DNA from: Eubacteriaceae bacterium
Lineage (GTDB): Bacteria; Bacillota; Clostridia; Eubacteriales; Alkalibacteraceae
Direction of reading: 5' to 3'
Assembly: GCA_003446375.1 (NCBI GenBank)
Contig: DMAW01000007.1
Location: 1 to 64,000, forward strand
Length of the DNA: 64,000 bases
In this document: in pieces, positions 18,240 to 28,228 of the stretch
Layout of the letters: every line of letters begins with the position of its first letter
Numbering within the stretch: position 1 is the first letter of the stretch
Made by a program: the position numbers and the translations under genes
The notes under the pieces: model-generated
Database searches by the model: none
The model's input: only the letters and a program-made list of their open reading frames with translations
What the model was told of the DNA's origin: nothing

Positions 18240-18262
18240 CGTTTACATCCGTTAAGTAAACG
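18240..18262. repeat. seven-base-arm palindrome upstream of the YabE-like gene
   Basis: CGTTTAC and GTAAACG are separated by nine bases. The element lies about 85 bases upstream of the yabE -35 box and just beyond the tatD terminator. It looks like a protein-binding site; I cannot name the regulator. Confidence 0.4.
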
Positions 18263-18275
18263 CTATCTTGAGCAA

Positions 18276-18306
18276 TCAAAAAAACGAGCTTGCTGTCAGC
18301 TCGTTT
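18276..18306 (-). terminator. terminator after tatD
   Basis: AAAAAAACGAGCT/AGCTCGTTTTTTT-type arms flank GACAGCA. The hairpin overlaps the last codons of tatD, and the T run continues on the minus strand. Confidence 0.85.
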
Positions 18307-19072
18307 TTTTGATTTTTTTGAACAGTCGATATGTATTTTTTTCTATATTCTCCATTAAGTCTTCCACAGAGATGCCTCTTATCTCAGCGACTTTTTCTAT
18401 AACATATCTTACATAACTAGGGTTGTTCCTTCTTCCTCTGTAAGGCACAGGAGTCAAATACGGGCTGTCCGTCTCAACTAAAATCCTATCTAATGGAACA
18501 TTTGCAGCAACTTCAGGAAGCTTGCGCGAATTTTTAAACGTCAACGGTCCTGATAGGGATATGTAATACCCTAAATCTAAATACCTCTTAGCCATTTCCC
18601 AGCTTCCGGAATAACTGTGCATGACGCCTGTTACCCTTCCTTTGAAAGACTCAAGTACTTTAAAAGTATCTTGGTGAGCATCTCTTGAATGTATTATTAC
18701 AGGCAGCATTTGTTTATCAGCTATTTCCATCTGTCTTTTAAAAACCTCCATTTGAACAATTCTCGGCGAGTTATCGTAGTAGTAATCAAGACCAATTTCA
18801 CCTATAGCTACTACCTTGTCTTCATGAGAATTATTGAGCATAAACTTATAAAACTTTTCATCAGCTGCTGAAGCATCGTGGGGATGCATTCCTAAAGCAG
18901 CATATACCAGCTTGTATTCATGGGATAATTTCAGTGCATTTTCAGCTGATTTTCTATCATAGGAAGGATTTATGATCAGTTTCCCTCCTTCTTTTTTAAA
19001 ATTTTCAATGATTTCTTTTATATCATCTTTGAATGCCTTATCATCAAGATGAGCATGCGTATCGATCAACAT
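18296..19072 (-). CDS. tatD: TatD-family metal-dependent deoxyribonuclease
   Basis: TatD-family enzymes are metal-dependent 3'-5' exonucleases that process damaged or single-stranded DNA. The 258-residue TIM-barrel protein starts MLIDTHAHLDD, with the first metal-binding His-x-His. It also has GEIGLDYY, PVIIHSRDA, GVMHSYSGS and the late ETDSPYLTPVPYRG, all expected positions. The ATG follows GGAGGTGCTAG. The gene is 20 bases downstream of the ABC transporter ATPase gene and ends in a terminator overlapping its stop, which separates it from yabE. Confidence 0.93.
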   Translation of the reverse strand: MLIDTHAHLDDKAFKDDIKEIIENFKKEGGKLIINPSYDRKSAENALKLSHEYKLVYAALGMHPHDASAADEKFYKFMLNNSHEDKVVAIGEIGLDYYYDNSPRIVQMEVFKRQMEIADKQMLPVIIHSRDAHQDTFKVLESFKGRVTGVMHSYSGSWEMAKRYLDLGYYISLSGPLTFKNSRKLPEVAANVPLDRILVETDSPYLTPVPYRGRRNNPSYVRYVIEKVAEIRGISVEDLMENIEKNTYRLFKKIKKTS

Positions 19073-19091
19073 CTAGCACCTCCACTGTAAA

Positions 19092-19718
19092 TTATTTAAC
19101 CTGTTTTCTAATTATCGAAGGTCTTCCTTCTATAATATAGTGTTCATCACCAATAAATCTTGCTTCTTCCATGTTATGCGTTACAAACACTATGGTCTTC
19201 ATCTGTTTCTTTTGAAGTTTTTTTATGTCCCTCATCATTTGCATCTTCAATTTCTCGTCAATCCCGCTAAAGGGTTCATCCATTAAAATCAAATCTCCCG
19301 GGTAAGCAAAGGCCCTTGCAATCGACACTCTTTGCTTCATCCCGCCGCTTAGCTCATTTGGATAAAAACTTTTATATTCTGTCAGCTCGACCGTTTCCAG
19401 CACTTTATTTATTGTTTCTTCTATCTTGTCAAAATCCAATTTTTTATTTAGTACAAATTTGATATTTTCATATGCTGTCAAGTGGTCTAAAAGCCTCGGT
19501 TCTTGAAACACATATGATATTTTTTCTTTATCTACTCCTAAAACTGTTCCTTCATAATCATTATCAATACCTGATAAAATATTTAGAATTGTGGTTTTGC
19601 CGATACCGGAAGGCCCGGAAATCACTGATATCAATCCTCTTTTAAAAACCATATCCACACCGTTGAATATTACCTGTCCGTTGTATTTCTTTATCAGATT
19701 CTTAATTTTTATGTCCAT
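19092..19718 (-). CDS. ABC importer ATPase, nitrate/sulfonate/taurine type
   Basis: This is the ATP-hydrolysing subunit of an importer. The 208 residues show Walker A GPSGIGKT, the Q-loop YVFQEPRLL, the ABC signature LSGGMKQRVSIARA, Walker B LILMDEPF and the switch histidine in VTHNMEEA. The Q-loop and length fit the SsuB/TauB/NrtD branch. The start overlaps the permease gene by 17 bases. With the permease and lipoprotein it forms a complete three-part importer; the substrate cannot be read from the ATPase. Confidence 0.9.
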   Translation of the reverse strand: MDIKIKNLIKKYNGQVIFNGVDMVFKRGLISVISGPSGIGKTTILNILSGIDNDYEGTVLGVDKEKISYVFQEPRLLDHLTAYENIKFVLNKKLDFDKIEETINKVLETVELTEYKSFYPNELSGGMKQRVSIARAFAYPGDLILMDEPFSGIDEKLKMQMMRDIKKLQKKQMKTIVFVTHNMEEARFIGDEHYIIEGRPSIIRKQVK

Positions 19719-20484
19719 CTCTGATTCTCCTGCTCTTTTTCTCTATCAGACATTTTACTATTTTTTCCATGAGCATGCTCAATATGACCACAGTCATAGT
19801 CCAGGCAAATAAATCTGTAGTTTCTAGGTAAATTTTAGAATTATATATCATCCTGCCCATTGCATAGGGCGCTGAAGAAAGAAGCTCTGCTGTAACAGTG
19901 CTTTTCCAACCTAGCCCAATAGATATGGACAAGCCTGAAAGCATGTAAGGACTTAAATGGGGCAAATATATATTTTTTAATATGTCAATCCACTCAACCT
20001 GATATACCCTTGCCATTTCAATCTTTTTTTTGTCAACTGTATTCATCCCCTGGAAAGTGTTGGACCAAATTGGAGGGAAGCAAAGCAAAAAACATACAGC
20101 TACAGGAGCAATATTCTCATCAAACCATAATAATATCAATATACTTACAGATATAACAGGTATAGACTTTAAAAAGCCTACCAGTGGTTCGATTATATAG
20201 AAGATCTGTTTTTTCATAGAACTGGCAATTCCTAAGAAAATCCCTGCCACCATAGATAAGCCTACTCCTGATACGATCCTTACAACTGTAGTTGCGACAG
20301 ATAAACGAAAAACCTCCTTGGGCATAAGCTCCAACAAGGCTTCAATCGTTTCAACAGGCGATGGCAGAATCAGAGAGCTGGATACTTTTAATGCCCCAAG
20401 CTCCCATATAAATAAATAAAACAAGATCACAAGAGGCGTTTTAATTCTCCTTGCCATATTACTTTGAGTAGTAGAACTCATCAT
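19702..20484 (-). CDS. ABC importer permease, SsuC/TauC type
   Basis: The 260-residue integral membrane protein has about six hydrophobic segments and the BPD_transp_1 domain: GLGWKSTVTAELL matches the family's EAA-loop region that contacts the ATPase. I take the ATG at 20484 because AGGAGGAG lies nine bases upstream; an internal ATG at 20457, after the stop of the preceding gene, is possible. It overlaps the lipoprotein gene upstream by 26 bases if the longer start is used, and the ATPase gene downstream by 17. Confidence 0.88.
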   Translation of the reverse strand: MMSSTTQSNMARRIKTPLVILFYLFIWELGALKVSSSLILPSPVETIEALLELMPKEVFRLSVATTVVRIVSGVGLSMVAGIFLGIASSMKKQIFYIIEPLVGFLKSIPVISVSILILLWFDENIAPVAVCFLLCFPPIWSNTFQGMNTVDKKKIEMARVYQVEWIDILKNIYLPHLSPYMLSGLSISIGLGWKSTVTAELLSSAPYAMGRMIYNSKIYLETTDLFAWTMTVVILSMLMEKIVKCLIEKKSRRIRDGHKN

Positions 20485-21448
20485 CCGGCATTTCTCCTCC
20501 TATTGAGCCCGGATTGAATTTAAACAGCACATCATAATACGATTCCAAGCTGTCCTTGGCTTCCTGAGCCGAAATATATACAATATTGCTTCCATCAATT
20601 GCATTTTCAGCTATTTCTTCCTGGGGCAGTATTCCTTGCTGTACAATAAGAGTTGCTGCCTGAGCCGGATTTTGTGTCACGTATTCAATGGACTCTTCAT
20701 ATTTTTCAAGGATATAAGAGAGAGCCTCGGGATATGTCGAAGCAAACTCCTTGCTCACAACTATGCACCCCATCGGAAGGCTCTTCCCCTGGGTTGCCTT
20801 CTCCCACTCGATAGTCAAGTCGAGCACAGTTTCAATCCCATCCATCTTAATTAAGGTAGATGTCACAAAAGGTTCCGGCAAAACGACTACATTTTCTAAA
20901 TCTTGCGCAAACTGCGATGCTGCCTCAGCATGTTCTTGAAAAAATCTGATATTTACATCATTATCCGGATCAATCCCATTATTTTCCAAAATATACCTGA
21001 GTATGTACTCCGGTGTCGCACCTTGTCCTGATGAGTATATGGTTTTTCCCGCTAAATCCTCAACGGATTCTATTTTTGCATCTTCCTTTGAAATGACGTA
21101 TAGGGTTCCTAATGTATTGACTGCTCCCAACAAAACCTCTCCGTCAGTTTTATTGTACAAAACAGCAGCCAAGTTTGTAGGCAAAGCCGCAATATCCAGG
21201 GTGCCATTTATTATATCTGCACTGATTTGATCCGGAGCGGCATACAAATTAAACTCTAGTTTTGCATTCTCACCAAGGTTCACGCCTTCATCCATTAGCT
21301 TGGCCGCCCCCATTCCGGTAGGTCCTGACAATAGACCCATTGTTATCGTTCTTTCATCTTCGATAAGGTCTTTTTGTCCACATGCCGTAGCAAAAAATAT
21401 TACAGTAAATGCAATTACAAGTGTTAAAATCAATTTTCTTTTTTTCAT
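20459..21448 (-). CDS. ABC importer substrate-binding lipoprotein, NrtA/SsuA type
   Basis: The 329-residue protein has a signal peptide ending in a lipobox (FFATAC, lipidated Cys23), so it is tethered outside the membrane. The mature part is a periplasmic-binding type II fold of the nitrate/sulfonate/taurine/ThiY group: GLLSGPTGMGAAKLMDEG near the N-terminus, then DIAALPTNLAAVLYN, and the LAGKTIYSSGQGATPEYI hinge. The ATG follows TCGGAGGC. It is the first gene of the importer operon. The ligand is not obvious; there is no riboswitch before it, and the neighbours tyrA and ygjP give no hint. Confidence 0.87.
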   Translation of the reverse strand: MKKRKLILTLVIAFTVIFFATACGQKDLIEDERTITMGLLSGPTGMGAAKLMDEGVNLGENAKLEFNLYAAPDQISADIINGTLDIAALPTNLAAVLYNKTDGEVLLGAVNTLGTLYVISKEDAKIESVEDLAGKTIYSSGQGATPEYILRYILENNGIDPDNDVNIRFFQEHAEAASQFAQDLENVVVLPEPFVTSTLIKMDGIETVLDLTIEWEKATQGKSLPMGCIVVSKEFASTYPEALSYILEKYEESIEYVTQNPAQAATLIVQQGILPQEEIAENAIDGSNIVYISAQEAKDSLESYYDVLFKFNPGSIGGEMPDDEFYYSK

Positions 21449-21466
21449 ATTATTGCCTCCGAACCT

Positions 21467-22153
21467 TTATTGTTTGCCCATCATGATCTGTAGCCCTTCT
21501 TTTTCAAGCCATTCTTTTTTTGAATGATAATCCGGCATTACGCTCTCTACTTTCTGCCAGTATTCCGGACCATGATTTAAATGAATCAAGTGGCACAGCT
21601 CATGAACCACCACATAATCTAAGATATCATCGGGAAGCATCGCACATTTCCAGTGGAATTTCATGTTCCCAAAATTGGAACAAGCCGCCCACCTTCCAAA
21701 CATCTTCTCTACCTTTATTTCTCCAGGACTCACTCCAACAAGGCTTTTATAATGATCGATTCTAGGTCCTATCATTTCAAGTGTCTTTTCCTTTAAAAAT
21801 TCAATAATGAGCCTTTTTATAGTCACTTGATTTTCTGTTTTATTTTCAAAAATAAAATGGTTGCCGTCAAATCTCAGCCTTTCTTTTGCATCATCGTATA
21901 TAACCGTCTCTAAAAGGTGCTCTTTTCCGTTAAATAATATGCTTCCTCCCAATGCTGCAAAAACATCTCTTTGTTTGTATTTTAATATAAAATCGAAGTT
22001 TTCTTCCAAGAATCTTTCGACTTTCGATAAAGGCATATTTTTAGGTGCAGCTACTCCTATTTCGCCCCTGTCGACAGTCAGGAGAATATCTTGTCTTCTT
22101 TTATATTTGACTATAAATTCAATTCCCTTTAATTCTATAGCTGTTTTTGCCAT
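21467..22153 (-). CDS. YgjP-like zinc metallopeptidase (DUF45/SprT-like)
   Basis: A family of predicted zinc peptidases resembling the minigluzincin fold; biological substrates are poorly known. The protein (about 228 residues) contains VVVHELCHLIHLNHGPEYWQ, the HExxH zinc motif with the downstream histidine, preceded by GRWAACSNFGNMKFHWKCAMLP, which is characteristic of the group. I choose the ATG at 22153 because GGGGTG lies six bases upstream; a GTG three codons earlier is possible. It is 51 bases downstream of tyrA and 18 bases before the ABC importer lipoprotein. Confidence 0.85.
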   Translation of the reverse strand: MAKTAIELKGIEFIVKYKRRQDILLTVDRGEIGVAAPKNMPLSKVERFLEENFDFILKYKQRDVFAALGGSILFNGKEHLLETVIYDDAKERLRFDGNHFIFENKTENQVTIKRLIIEFLKEKTLEMIGPRIDHYKSLVGVSPGEIKVEKMFGRWAACSNFGNMKFHWKCAMLPDDILDYVVVHELCHLIHLNHGPEYWQKVESVMPDYHSKKEWLEKEGLQIMMGKQ

Positions 22154-22204
22154 CGCTTTCACCCCGCATATGTTAATTTTAGCTTATTTGCGATGTCTAG
22201 ACAA

Positions 22205-23062
22205 CTATTTACCCATTTCTGTTCTTTTCTTTCCTATTAAGTCAAACCTGTTTTTGATATCACTATAATTTTCATTTTCGATACAATCCTTAAAATAACT
22301 TATGCTTGAAATAAATTCATCTAAAATATCTACAAGCTTATCTTTATTGGCTATAAACAACTCCGCCCACATGGCAGAATTGATCATAGCTATCCTTGTC
22401 ATGTCCTGAAAGCTTCCACCTCCAAACTGGGTAACCTTGTCATCTTCACTGATATCAACCATCGATGCTGCTATTATATGGCACAATTGGCTTGTGAATG
22501 CGATTTTTTCATCATGGGTTTCAGGATCGGTTTCAATAATTTTGCCAAATCCCATTTTAGATATTAGGCTGCGCATCATATCTAAATTCTCAGGCATATT
22601 AGTATGAATCGGGGTAAGTATATAGTTCTTGCCTTCAAATATCTTTGCAGAAGTAAAGTCTTCTTCATTCTTTTCTCTGCCAGCCATAGGATGCCCGGGC
22701 ACAAAGTCAATATCCGCTCTTAAATGCTTCATGATATCCTCCACCATTTTGCGTTTTAAGCCTACGATATCCGTAACCACTGAATTTGCTTTGAACATAT
22801 CCATATTCTCTATTATGAATTTTAAGGCGTCGTGTAGGTAAAGGCATACAAATACAATATCGCATTGCGGCAATACGTCTTTGGGGTTTTGGAAGCCTTC
22901 GTCTATTAGTTCGCAGGCTTCAGCTCGCCTGAGCACTTTTTGATCCCTATCAATAGCATAAATTTTATCAAACCCTATTTCTTTAAAACTTGCCGCATAT
23001 GCGCTTCCCATGAGACCTAAACCTACAATGGCAACTTTCTTGTCCTTAAAGTCAATTTCCAT
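22205..23062 (-). CDS. tyrA: prephenate dehydrogenase
   Basis: TyrA converts prephenate to 4-hydroxyphenylpyruvate, leading to tyrosine. The 285 residues begin with the NAD(P) motif VGLGLMGSAYA, contain the TyrA signature GHPMAGREKN with the catalytic-site histidine, and end in the helical dimer domain (SQLCHIIAASMV, GGGSFQDMTRIA). There is no C-terminal ACT domain, so direct tyrosine feedback on this protein is less likely. The ATG follows the aroF stop directly, and both are expected to respond to the aromatic leader peptide at 24179-24295. Confidence 0.93.
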   Translation of the reverse strand: MEIDFKDKKVAIVGLGLMGSAYAASFKEIGFDKIYAIDRDQKVLRRAEACELIDEGFQNPKDVLPQCDIVFVCLYLHDALKFIIENMDMFKANSVVTDIVGLKRKMVEDIMKHLRADIDFVPGHPMAGREKNEEDFTSAKIFEGKNYILTPIHTNMPENLDMMRSLISKMGFGKIIETDPETHDEKIAFTSQLCHIIAASMVDISEDDKVTQFGGGSFQDMTRIAMINSAMWAELFIANKDKLVDILDEFISSISYFKDCIENENYSDIKNRFDLIGKKRTEMGK

Positions 23063-24079
23063 CTATTCCATTACCCTCCCCTCAATTTGAGCATACTGTT
23101 TTAAAACCTTCATCATCTGATCGAATTTTTCCGGTTTCAGAGATTGTGCTCCGTCGCATAACGCAGTTTCGGGAGAGTTGTGAACCTCTATCATAAGCCC
23201 GTCTGCTCCTGCCGCCAAAGCCGCTTTAGCCATAGGCTCCACCATCCACCACATGCCCGTTGCATGGCTTGGATCTACGAAAACCGGAAGGTGGCTTTTT
23301 TTCTTTACAGCTGGTATGGCGCTCAAATCCAAGGTATTCCTTGTGAATGTTTCAAAAGTCCTTATTCCCCTTTCACATAATATAACCCTCTCGTTTCCTT
23401 CTTTCATAACGTATTCCGCAGACATTATCCATTCTTCTATAGTGGCCGCAAGGCCTCTTTTTATCATTACAGGCTTATCGCACTTTCCAAGTTCCTTTAA
23501 TAGCACAAAATTTTGCATGCTTCTGGCTCCCACCTGAATTATATCTACATCTTCAACAAAGGCATCGATCACATCCGTAGACATTATTTCAGAGACTATT
23601 GGCAACCCGGTTTCTTGCCTAGCAAGCTTTAAAAGCTCTAAACCGTCAAGGCCCATTCCCTGAAAACTGTAAGGTGACGTTCTAGGCTTGAATGCCCCGC
23701 CTCTTAAAAAAGCCGCTCCGGAAGCTTTAACGCTCTTAGCTACGTTAATTACCTGTTCCTCGCTCTCTACAGAGCATGGCCCGGCTATTACGCTAAATGC
23801 ACTTCCCCCGACTTTTCTTCCCTCAACTTCAAATACGCTGTCTTTAGGATGAAACAACCTATTTGCTTTTTTGTAAGGCTCTTGGACCCTGAGTACCTTT
23901 TCGACTATTTCATTTGAAGCTATGCTATCTACGTCAACAGATCTTGTATCTCCAATCAAGCCCATTACGATATGATCCACCCCTTTTGAAAAGTTGATCT
24001 CCATTCCTCTTTTAATTAAATTTTCTTTCAGCTTTTCCAATTCACTTTGCGGAGCATCCGCTCTTACCACGACTATCAT
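23063..24079 (-). CDS. aroF: 3-deoxy-7-phosphoheptulonate synthase, AroF type with N-terminal ferredoxin-like domain
   Basis: DAHP synthase joins PEP and erythrose-4-phosphate, the entry step of aromatic amino acid synthesis. The 338 residues have an N-terminal regulatory ferredoxin-like domain (about 1-70, typically the feedback-binding part) and a TIM barrel with AGPCSVESEEQ, GGAFKPRTSPYSFQG and the late DPSHATG and MIEVHNSPETALCDG. This is the type I-beta architecture of Thermotoga and Bacillus-like enzymes. The ATG follows AAAGGAGGAG. It is the first structural gene behind a promoter, an aromatic-residue-rich leader peptide and a terminator, and is read together with tyrA. Confidence 0.95.
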   Translation of the reverse strand: MIVVVRADAPQSELEKLKENLIKRGMEINFSKGVDHIVMGLIGDTRSVDVDSIASNEIVEKVLRVQEPYKKANRLFHPKDSVFEVEGRKVGGSAFSVIAGPCSVESEEQVINVAKSVKASGAAFLRGGAFKPRTSPYSFQGMGLDGLELLKLARQETGLPIVSEIMSTDVIDAFVEDVDIIQVGARSMQNFVLLKELGKCDKPVMIKRGLAATIEEWIMSAEYVMKEGNERVILCERGIRTFETFTRNTLDLSAIPAVKKKSHLPVFVDPSHATGMWWMVEPMAKAALAAGADGLMIEVHNSPETALCDGAQSLKPEKFDQMMKVLKQYAQIEGRVME

Positions 24080-24099
24080 TTCTTCTCCTCCTTTGTAAT

Positions 24100-24125
24100 A
24101 AAAAAAGAGACCCCATCGAGTCTCC
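24100..24125 (-). terminator. attenuator terminator before aroF
   Basis: AAGGAGAC pairs with GTCTCTTT (one G-T wobble) around an eight-base loop, followed by a T run on the minus strand. It lies between the leader peptide stop (24179) and the aroF ribosome binding site, the position of a transcription attenuator. Confidence 0.75.
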
Positions 24126-24178
24126 TTAATTTTTATCCATTAATTTCCATCTATTCTCACAAGGGCACTCCATGCCTT

Positions 24179-24295
24179 TTAACACTTATTTTTTTGTACG
24201 TCAAAATAACCAAAGCCATAATAATAGCTCCAGCTAAATCCGTAAAAATAAAAAGCGCTATCAAGTTTTTTTGCACTAAAAACCTGTTTTGACAT
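24179..24295 (-). CDS. aromatic-amino-acid leader peptide (attenuator) of aroF-tyrA
   Basis: A 38-residue open frame with a strong ribosome binding site (TTGGAGGAAATACC before ATG) sits between a consensus promoter and the attenuator terminator. It reads MSKQVFSAKKLDSA, then FYFYGFSWSYYYGFGYF, then DVQKNKC. Twelve of the 17 residues at positions 15-31 are aromatic; the whole peptide has six Phe, six Tyr and one Trp. Such clustering ahead of a DAHP synthase/prephenate dehydrogenase operon is the hallmark of ribosome-mediated attenuation: scarce charged tRNA-Phe or tRNA-Tyr stalls the ribosome and prevents the terminator. The antiterminator helix is not clearly resolved by eye. Confidence 0.88.
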   Translation of the reverse strand: MSKQVFSAKKLDSAFYFYGFSWSYYYGFGYFDVQKNKC

Positions 24296-24323
24296 GGTAT
24301 TTCCTCCAAGATAAATTTATATC

Positions 24324-24352
24324 ATTATACTTTTAAACAATTCAATTGTCAA
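24324..24352 (-). promoter_or_regulatory. promoter of the aroF-tyrA operon
   Basis: TTGACA (24352-24347) and TATAAT (24329-24324) with a 17-base spacer on the minus strand, about 25 bases before the leader peptide start. Confidence 0.88.
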
Positions 24353-24369
24353 CGCATCTTTTTTATAAA

Positions 24370-25998
24370 CTATAGTTTGTGCTTTTTGACAAATGCCTGA
24401 ATGAATTCTTTATTGCTGTTTGTTCTGCCCATGGTTTCAATGAGCTTCTCAGCCACATCTGCTGAAGAATGGTTTGAAAAAACTCGGCGTATCCCTATTA
24501 CAAATTTCATCTCTTCATCCGTCAATAGCTTATCTTCTCTTCTTGTACCCGATTTATAAATATCTATTGCCGGGAAAATCCTCTTTTCTGTAAGGCTTCT
24601 ATCTAGGTGCAACTCCATATTTCCAGTCCCTTTGAACTCTTCGAATACCACATCATCCATCCTGCTGCCTGTATCAATAAGAGCCGTAGCTAAAATAGTT
24701 AGGCTTCCACCCTCTTCGATATTTCTTGCAGCTCCGAAGAATTTCTTGGGAAGATAAAGCGCCTCGGGATCCAAACCACCTGAGAGAGTCCTTCCCGATG
24801 GCGGAACGACTAAATTGTTGCCTCTGGCAAACCTTGTTATGCTGTCCATCAGTATTACTACATCTTTTCCTTGCTCTACCAGCCTTTTGGCACGTTCCAA
24901 TACGATTTCTGCGACCTTTATGTGATTTGCCGGCAATTGATCAAATGTAGAATAGACTACGTCTGCTTTTACATATCTTTGTATATCTGTAACCTCTTCC
25001 GGTCTCTCATCAATCAAAAGGACTATCAGTTCGATTTCAGGATTGTTTTTTGTTATAGAATTTGCAATCTCTTTTAGAAGTATGGTCTTTCCTGCTTTTG
25101 GCGCCGCTGCTATCATCCCTCTTTGTCCTTTGCCAACAGGTGCAAAGAGATCGATTATCCTAGTAGATACTGGGAATTTCCCTGTTTCAAGCTTTATTCT
25201 TTCATCCGGGAATACCGGGGTCAGCCTCTCAAAATTCGGTCTGTTCACAACTTTTTCCGGGACATCTCCATTTACAGTCTCTACATATAAAAGGGCATCG
25301 AATTTTTCACCTTCGTTTGGAGTCCTTATCTTTCCCACTATCTTATCTCCGGTTCTCAGCTTAAACCTTCTTATTTGAGATGGAGATACGTAAATATCGT
25401 TGTCTCCAGAGAGATAGTTGTTAGTCCTTAAAAAACCAAAGCCGTCACTTAAAACATCCAATATTCCCATCTGAGACTTGCCATATCTGCTCATATCATT
25501 TTTTTCGGGATTATTCATGAGATCTTCTTCTTCCTTCATGATCTCACTGGTGCTTCTGCCATTTACGCTTTCGACAAAAAGCATGGCATAGTATTTTTCT
25601 CCCTCTCGGGGACTTCTTACTTTTCCTTTGATTTCATTTCCGGACCTGAGCTTAAATTTTTGAATCTGAGATGCAGAGACGTAAACGTATTCTTCCGGAG
25701 ACTCCATGCTGTCGTTTTTTAAGAATCCAAAGCCTTCGGGAAGTACCTGCAATGTTCCGGAAAGATCGAAAGCAGAATCTACAGGATCTTTTAATCTGGC
25801 ATATTTGCCTCCGTTTTTTTCTTCTACATTGATTGTTGAAACCTTTTCATTTAAGTCGAGCTTCTCCTTGGGCGCAGTTTCCTTAAGAAGCTCCACGAGT
25901 TCTTCTTTTTTGAGCTTAGTGTAGTTTTTAAGTCCTGCATCTTTTGCTTTTTGCCGCAATTCTGCTACGGTCATGCTATCGAGATCGATCTTGCTCAA
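24370..25998 (-). CDS. rho: transcription termination factor Rho with duplicated RNA-binding domain
   Basis: Rho is a hexameric RNA-dependent ATPase that ends transcription of untranslated RNA. The 542 residues contain the helical Rho_N module (about 8-42), then two cold-shock-like RNA-binding domains instead of one (81-147 and 178-244; 37 of 67 positions identical in my ungapped alignment, each with GFGFL and FKLR). The RecA-type ATPase follows, with Walker [24 protein letters not shown] Walker B surroundings and the Q-loop/R-loop segments near the end. The start is TTG behind AGGAGGTG. It follows the DnaA-box cluster and its own promoter. Confidence 0.93.
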   Translation of the reverse strand: MSKIDLDSMTVAELRQKAKDAGLKNYTKLKKEELVELLKETAPKEKLDLNEKVSTINVEEKNGGKYARLKDPVDSAFDLSGTLQVLPEGFGFLKNDSMESPEEYVYVSASQIQKFKLRSGNEIKGKVRSPREGEKYYAMLFVESVNGRSTSEIMKEEEDLMNNPEKNDMSRYGKSQMGILDVLSDGFGFLRTNNYLSGDNDIYVSPSQIRRFKLRTGDKIVGKIRTPNEGEKFDALLYVETVNGDVPEKVVNRPNFERLTPVFPDERIKLETGKFPVSTRIIDLFAPVGKGQRGMIAAAPKAGKTILLKEIANSITKNNPEIELIVLLIDERPEEVTDIQRYVKADVVYSTFDQLPANHIKVAEIVLERAKRLVEQGKDVVILMDSITRFARGNNLVVPPSGRTLSGGLDPEALYLPKKFFGAARNIEEGGSLTILATALIDTGSRMDDVVFEEFKGTGNMELHLDRSLTEKRIFPAIDIYKSGTRREDKLLTDEEMKFVIGIRRVFSNHSSADVAEKLIETMGRTNSNKEFIQAFVKKHKL

Positions 25999-26127
25999 GC
26001 AAACACCTCCTATTGAATTTTTATTGAATTTATTTGGAATATATGATTTCTAAAGAAATTTATAATATTTTGCAGTAATTCTGAGAGTTGGAACAATATT
26101 TGAACTAAAAATTCAGACATCATTGTT

Positions 26128-26157
26128 ATGATATAATAAATAATCTTGCAATGTCAA
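26128..26157 (-). promoter_or_regulatory. promoter of rho
   Basis: TTGACA (26157-26152) and TATCAT (26133-26128) with an 18-base spacer on the minus strand. The predicted 5' leader is about 120 bases and AT-rich, which leaves room for autoregulation. Confidence 0.7.
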
Positions 26158-26181
26158 TAGCGCTTTTTAATGGCAATTAAC

Positions 26182-26390
26182 TTATCCACAACCTGTGATT
26201 AACTTGTTCTTAACATCTTGTGAACAACTCTTGTGCCTCAAATTTTGTTAAATACAACATCCTGTTTATCTGTGGGTAGTTTTTGCTCAAAAATCGGAGT
26301 TATCCACATTGTCCACAGTTTCGCCCCTCCTTATCCACATTCAGTTGAGATTTTGTGGGTAAATGCTGTGGAAAACTATATTTATCAACA
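26182..26390. promoter_or_regulatory. cluster of DnaA boxes between pyrG and rho
   Basis: Three perfect TTATCCACA boxes lie on the plus strand at 26182-26190, 26300-26308 and 26331-26339. TTGTCCACA (26309-26317) directly abuts the second. One-mismatch boxes occur at 26194-26202, 26219-26227, 26354-26362 and 26367-26375 (minus strand) and 26382-26390 (plus strand), about nine sites within 210 bases. Such density is known from replication origins and DnaA-titration clusters. Genes on both sides run mainly on the minus strand and no dnaA or dnaN is near, so a regulatory or titration site is likelier than the main origin. Confidence 0.8.
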
Positions 26391-26395
26391 GAAAC

Positions 26396-26426
26396 GTCCC
26401 ACCAACATATTGTATGTTGGTGGGAC
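26396..26426 (-). terminator. terminator after pyrG
   Basis: A fourteen-base perfect stem (GTCCCACCAACATA/TATGTTGGTGGGAC) with a three-base loop follows the pyrG stop. The downstream minus-strand tract is only weakly T-rich. Confidence 0.75.
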
Positions 26427-26446
26427 TCTGTTCACAATATCCATAT

Positions 26447-28045
<1,599 letters not shown>

Positions 28046-28228
28046 TTATCCTCCAGATATATTTAAATTATTTTGCTTTTCTCACTATAGTAATCATTAT
28101 ATATTTTATTTAACATTCCTTCAATGAATTCTTGCTTCAAATGCTTTTAATTACTACTCGCTTCAACAATCAAACCGTTATATTTTACATTATCCAGGGG
28201 TAAAAGTAAAGGGGAAATAAAAAAGAAA

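Noticed and set aside
26041..26446. Main replication origin (oriC) between pyrG and rho
   Set aside because: DnaA boxes and AT-richness would fit, but genes on both sides mainly run on the minus strand, so pyrG and the genes beyond point toward the site, and dnaA/dnaN are absent. I report the boxes as a cluster instead.
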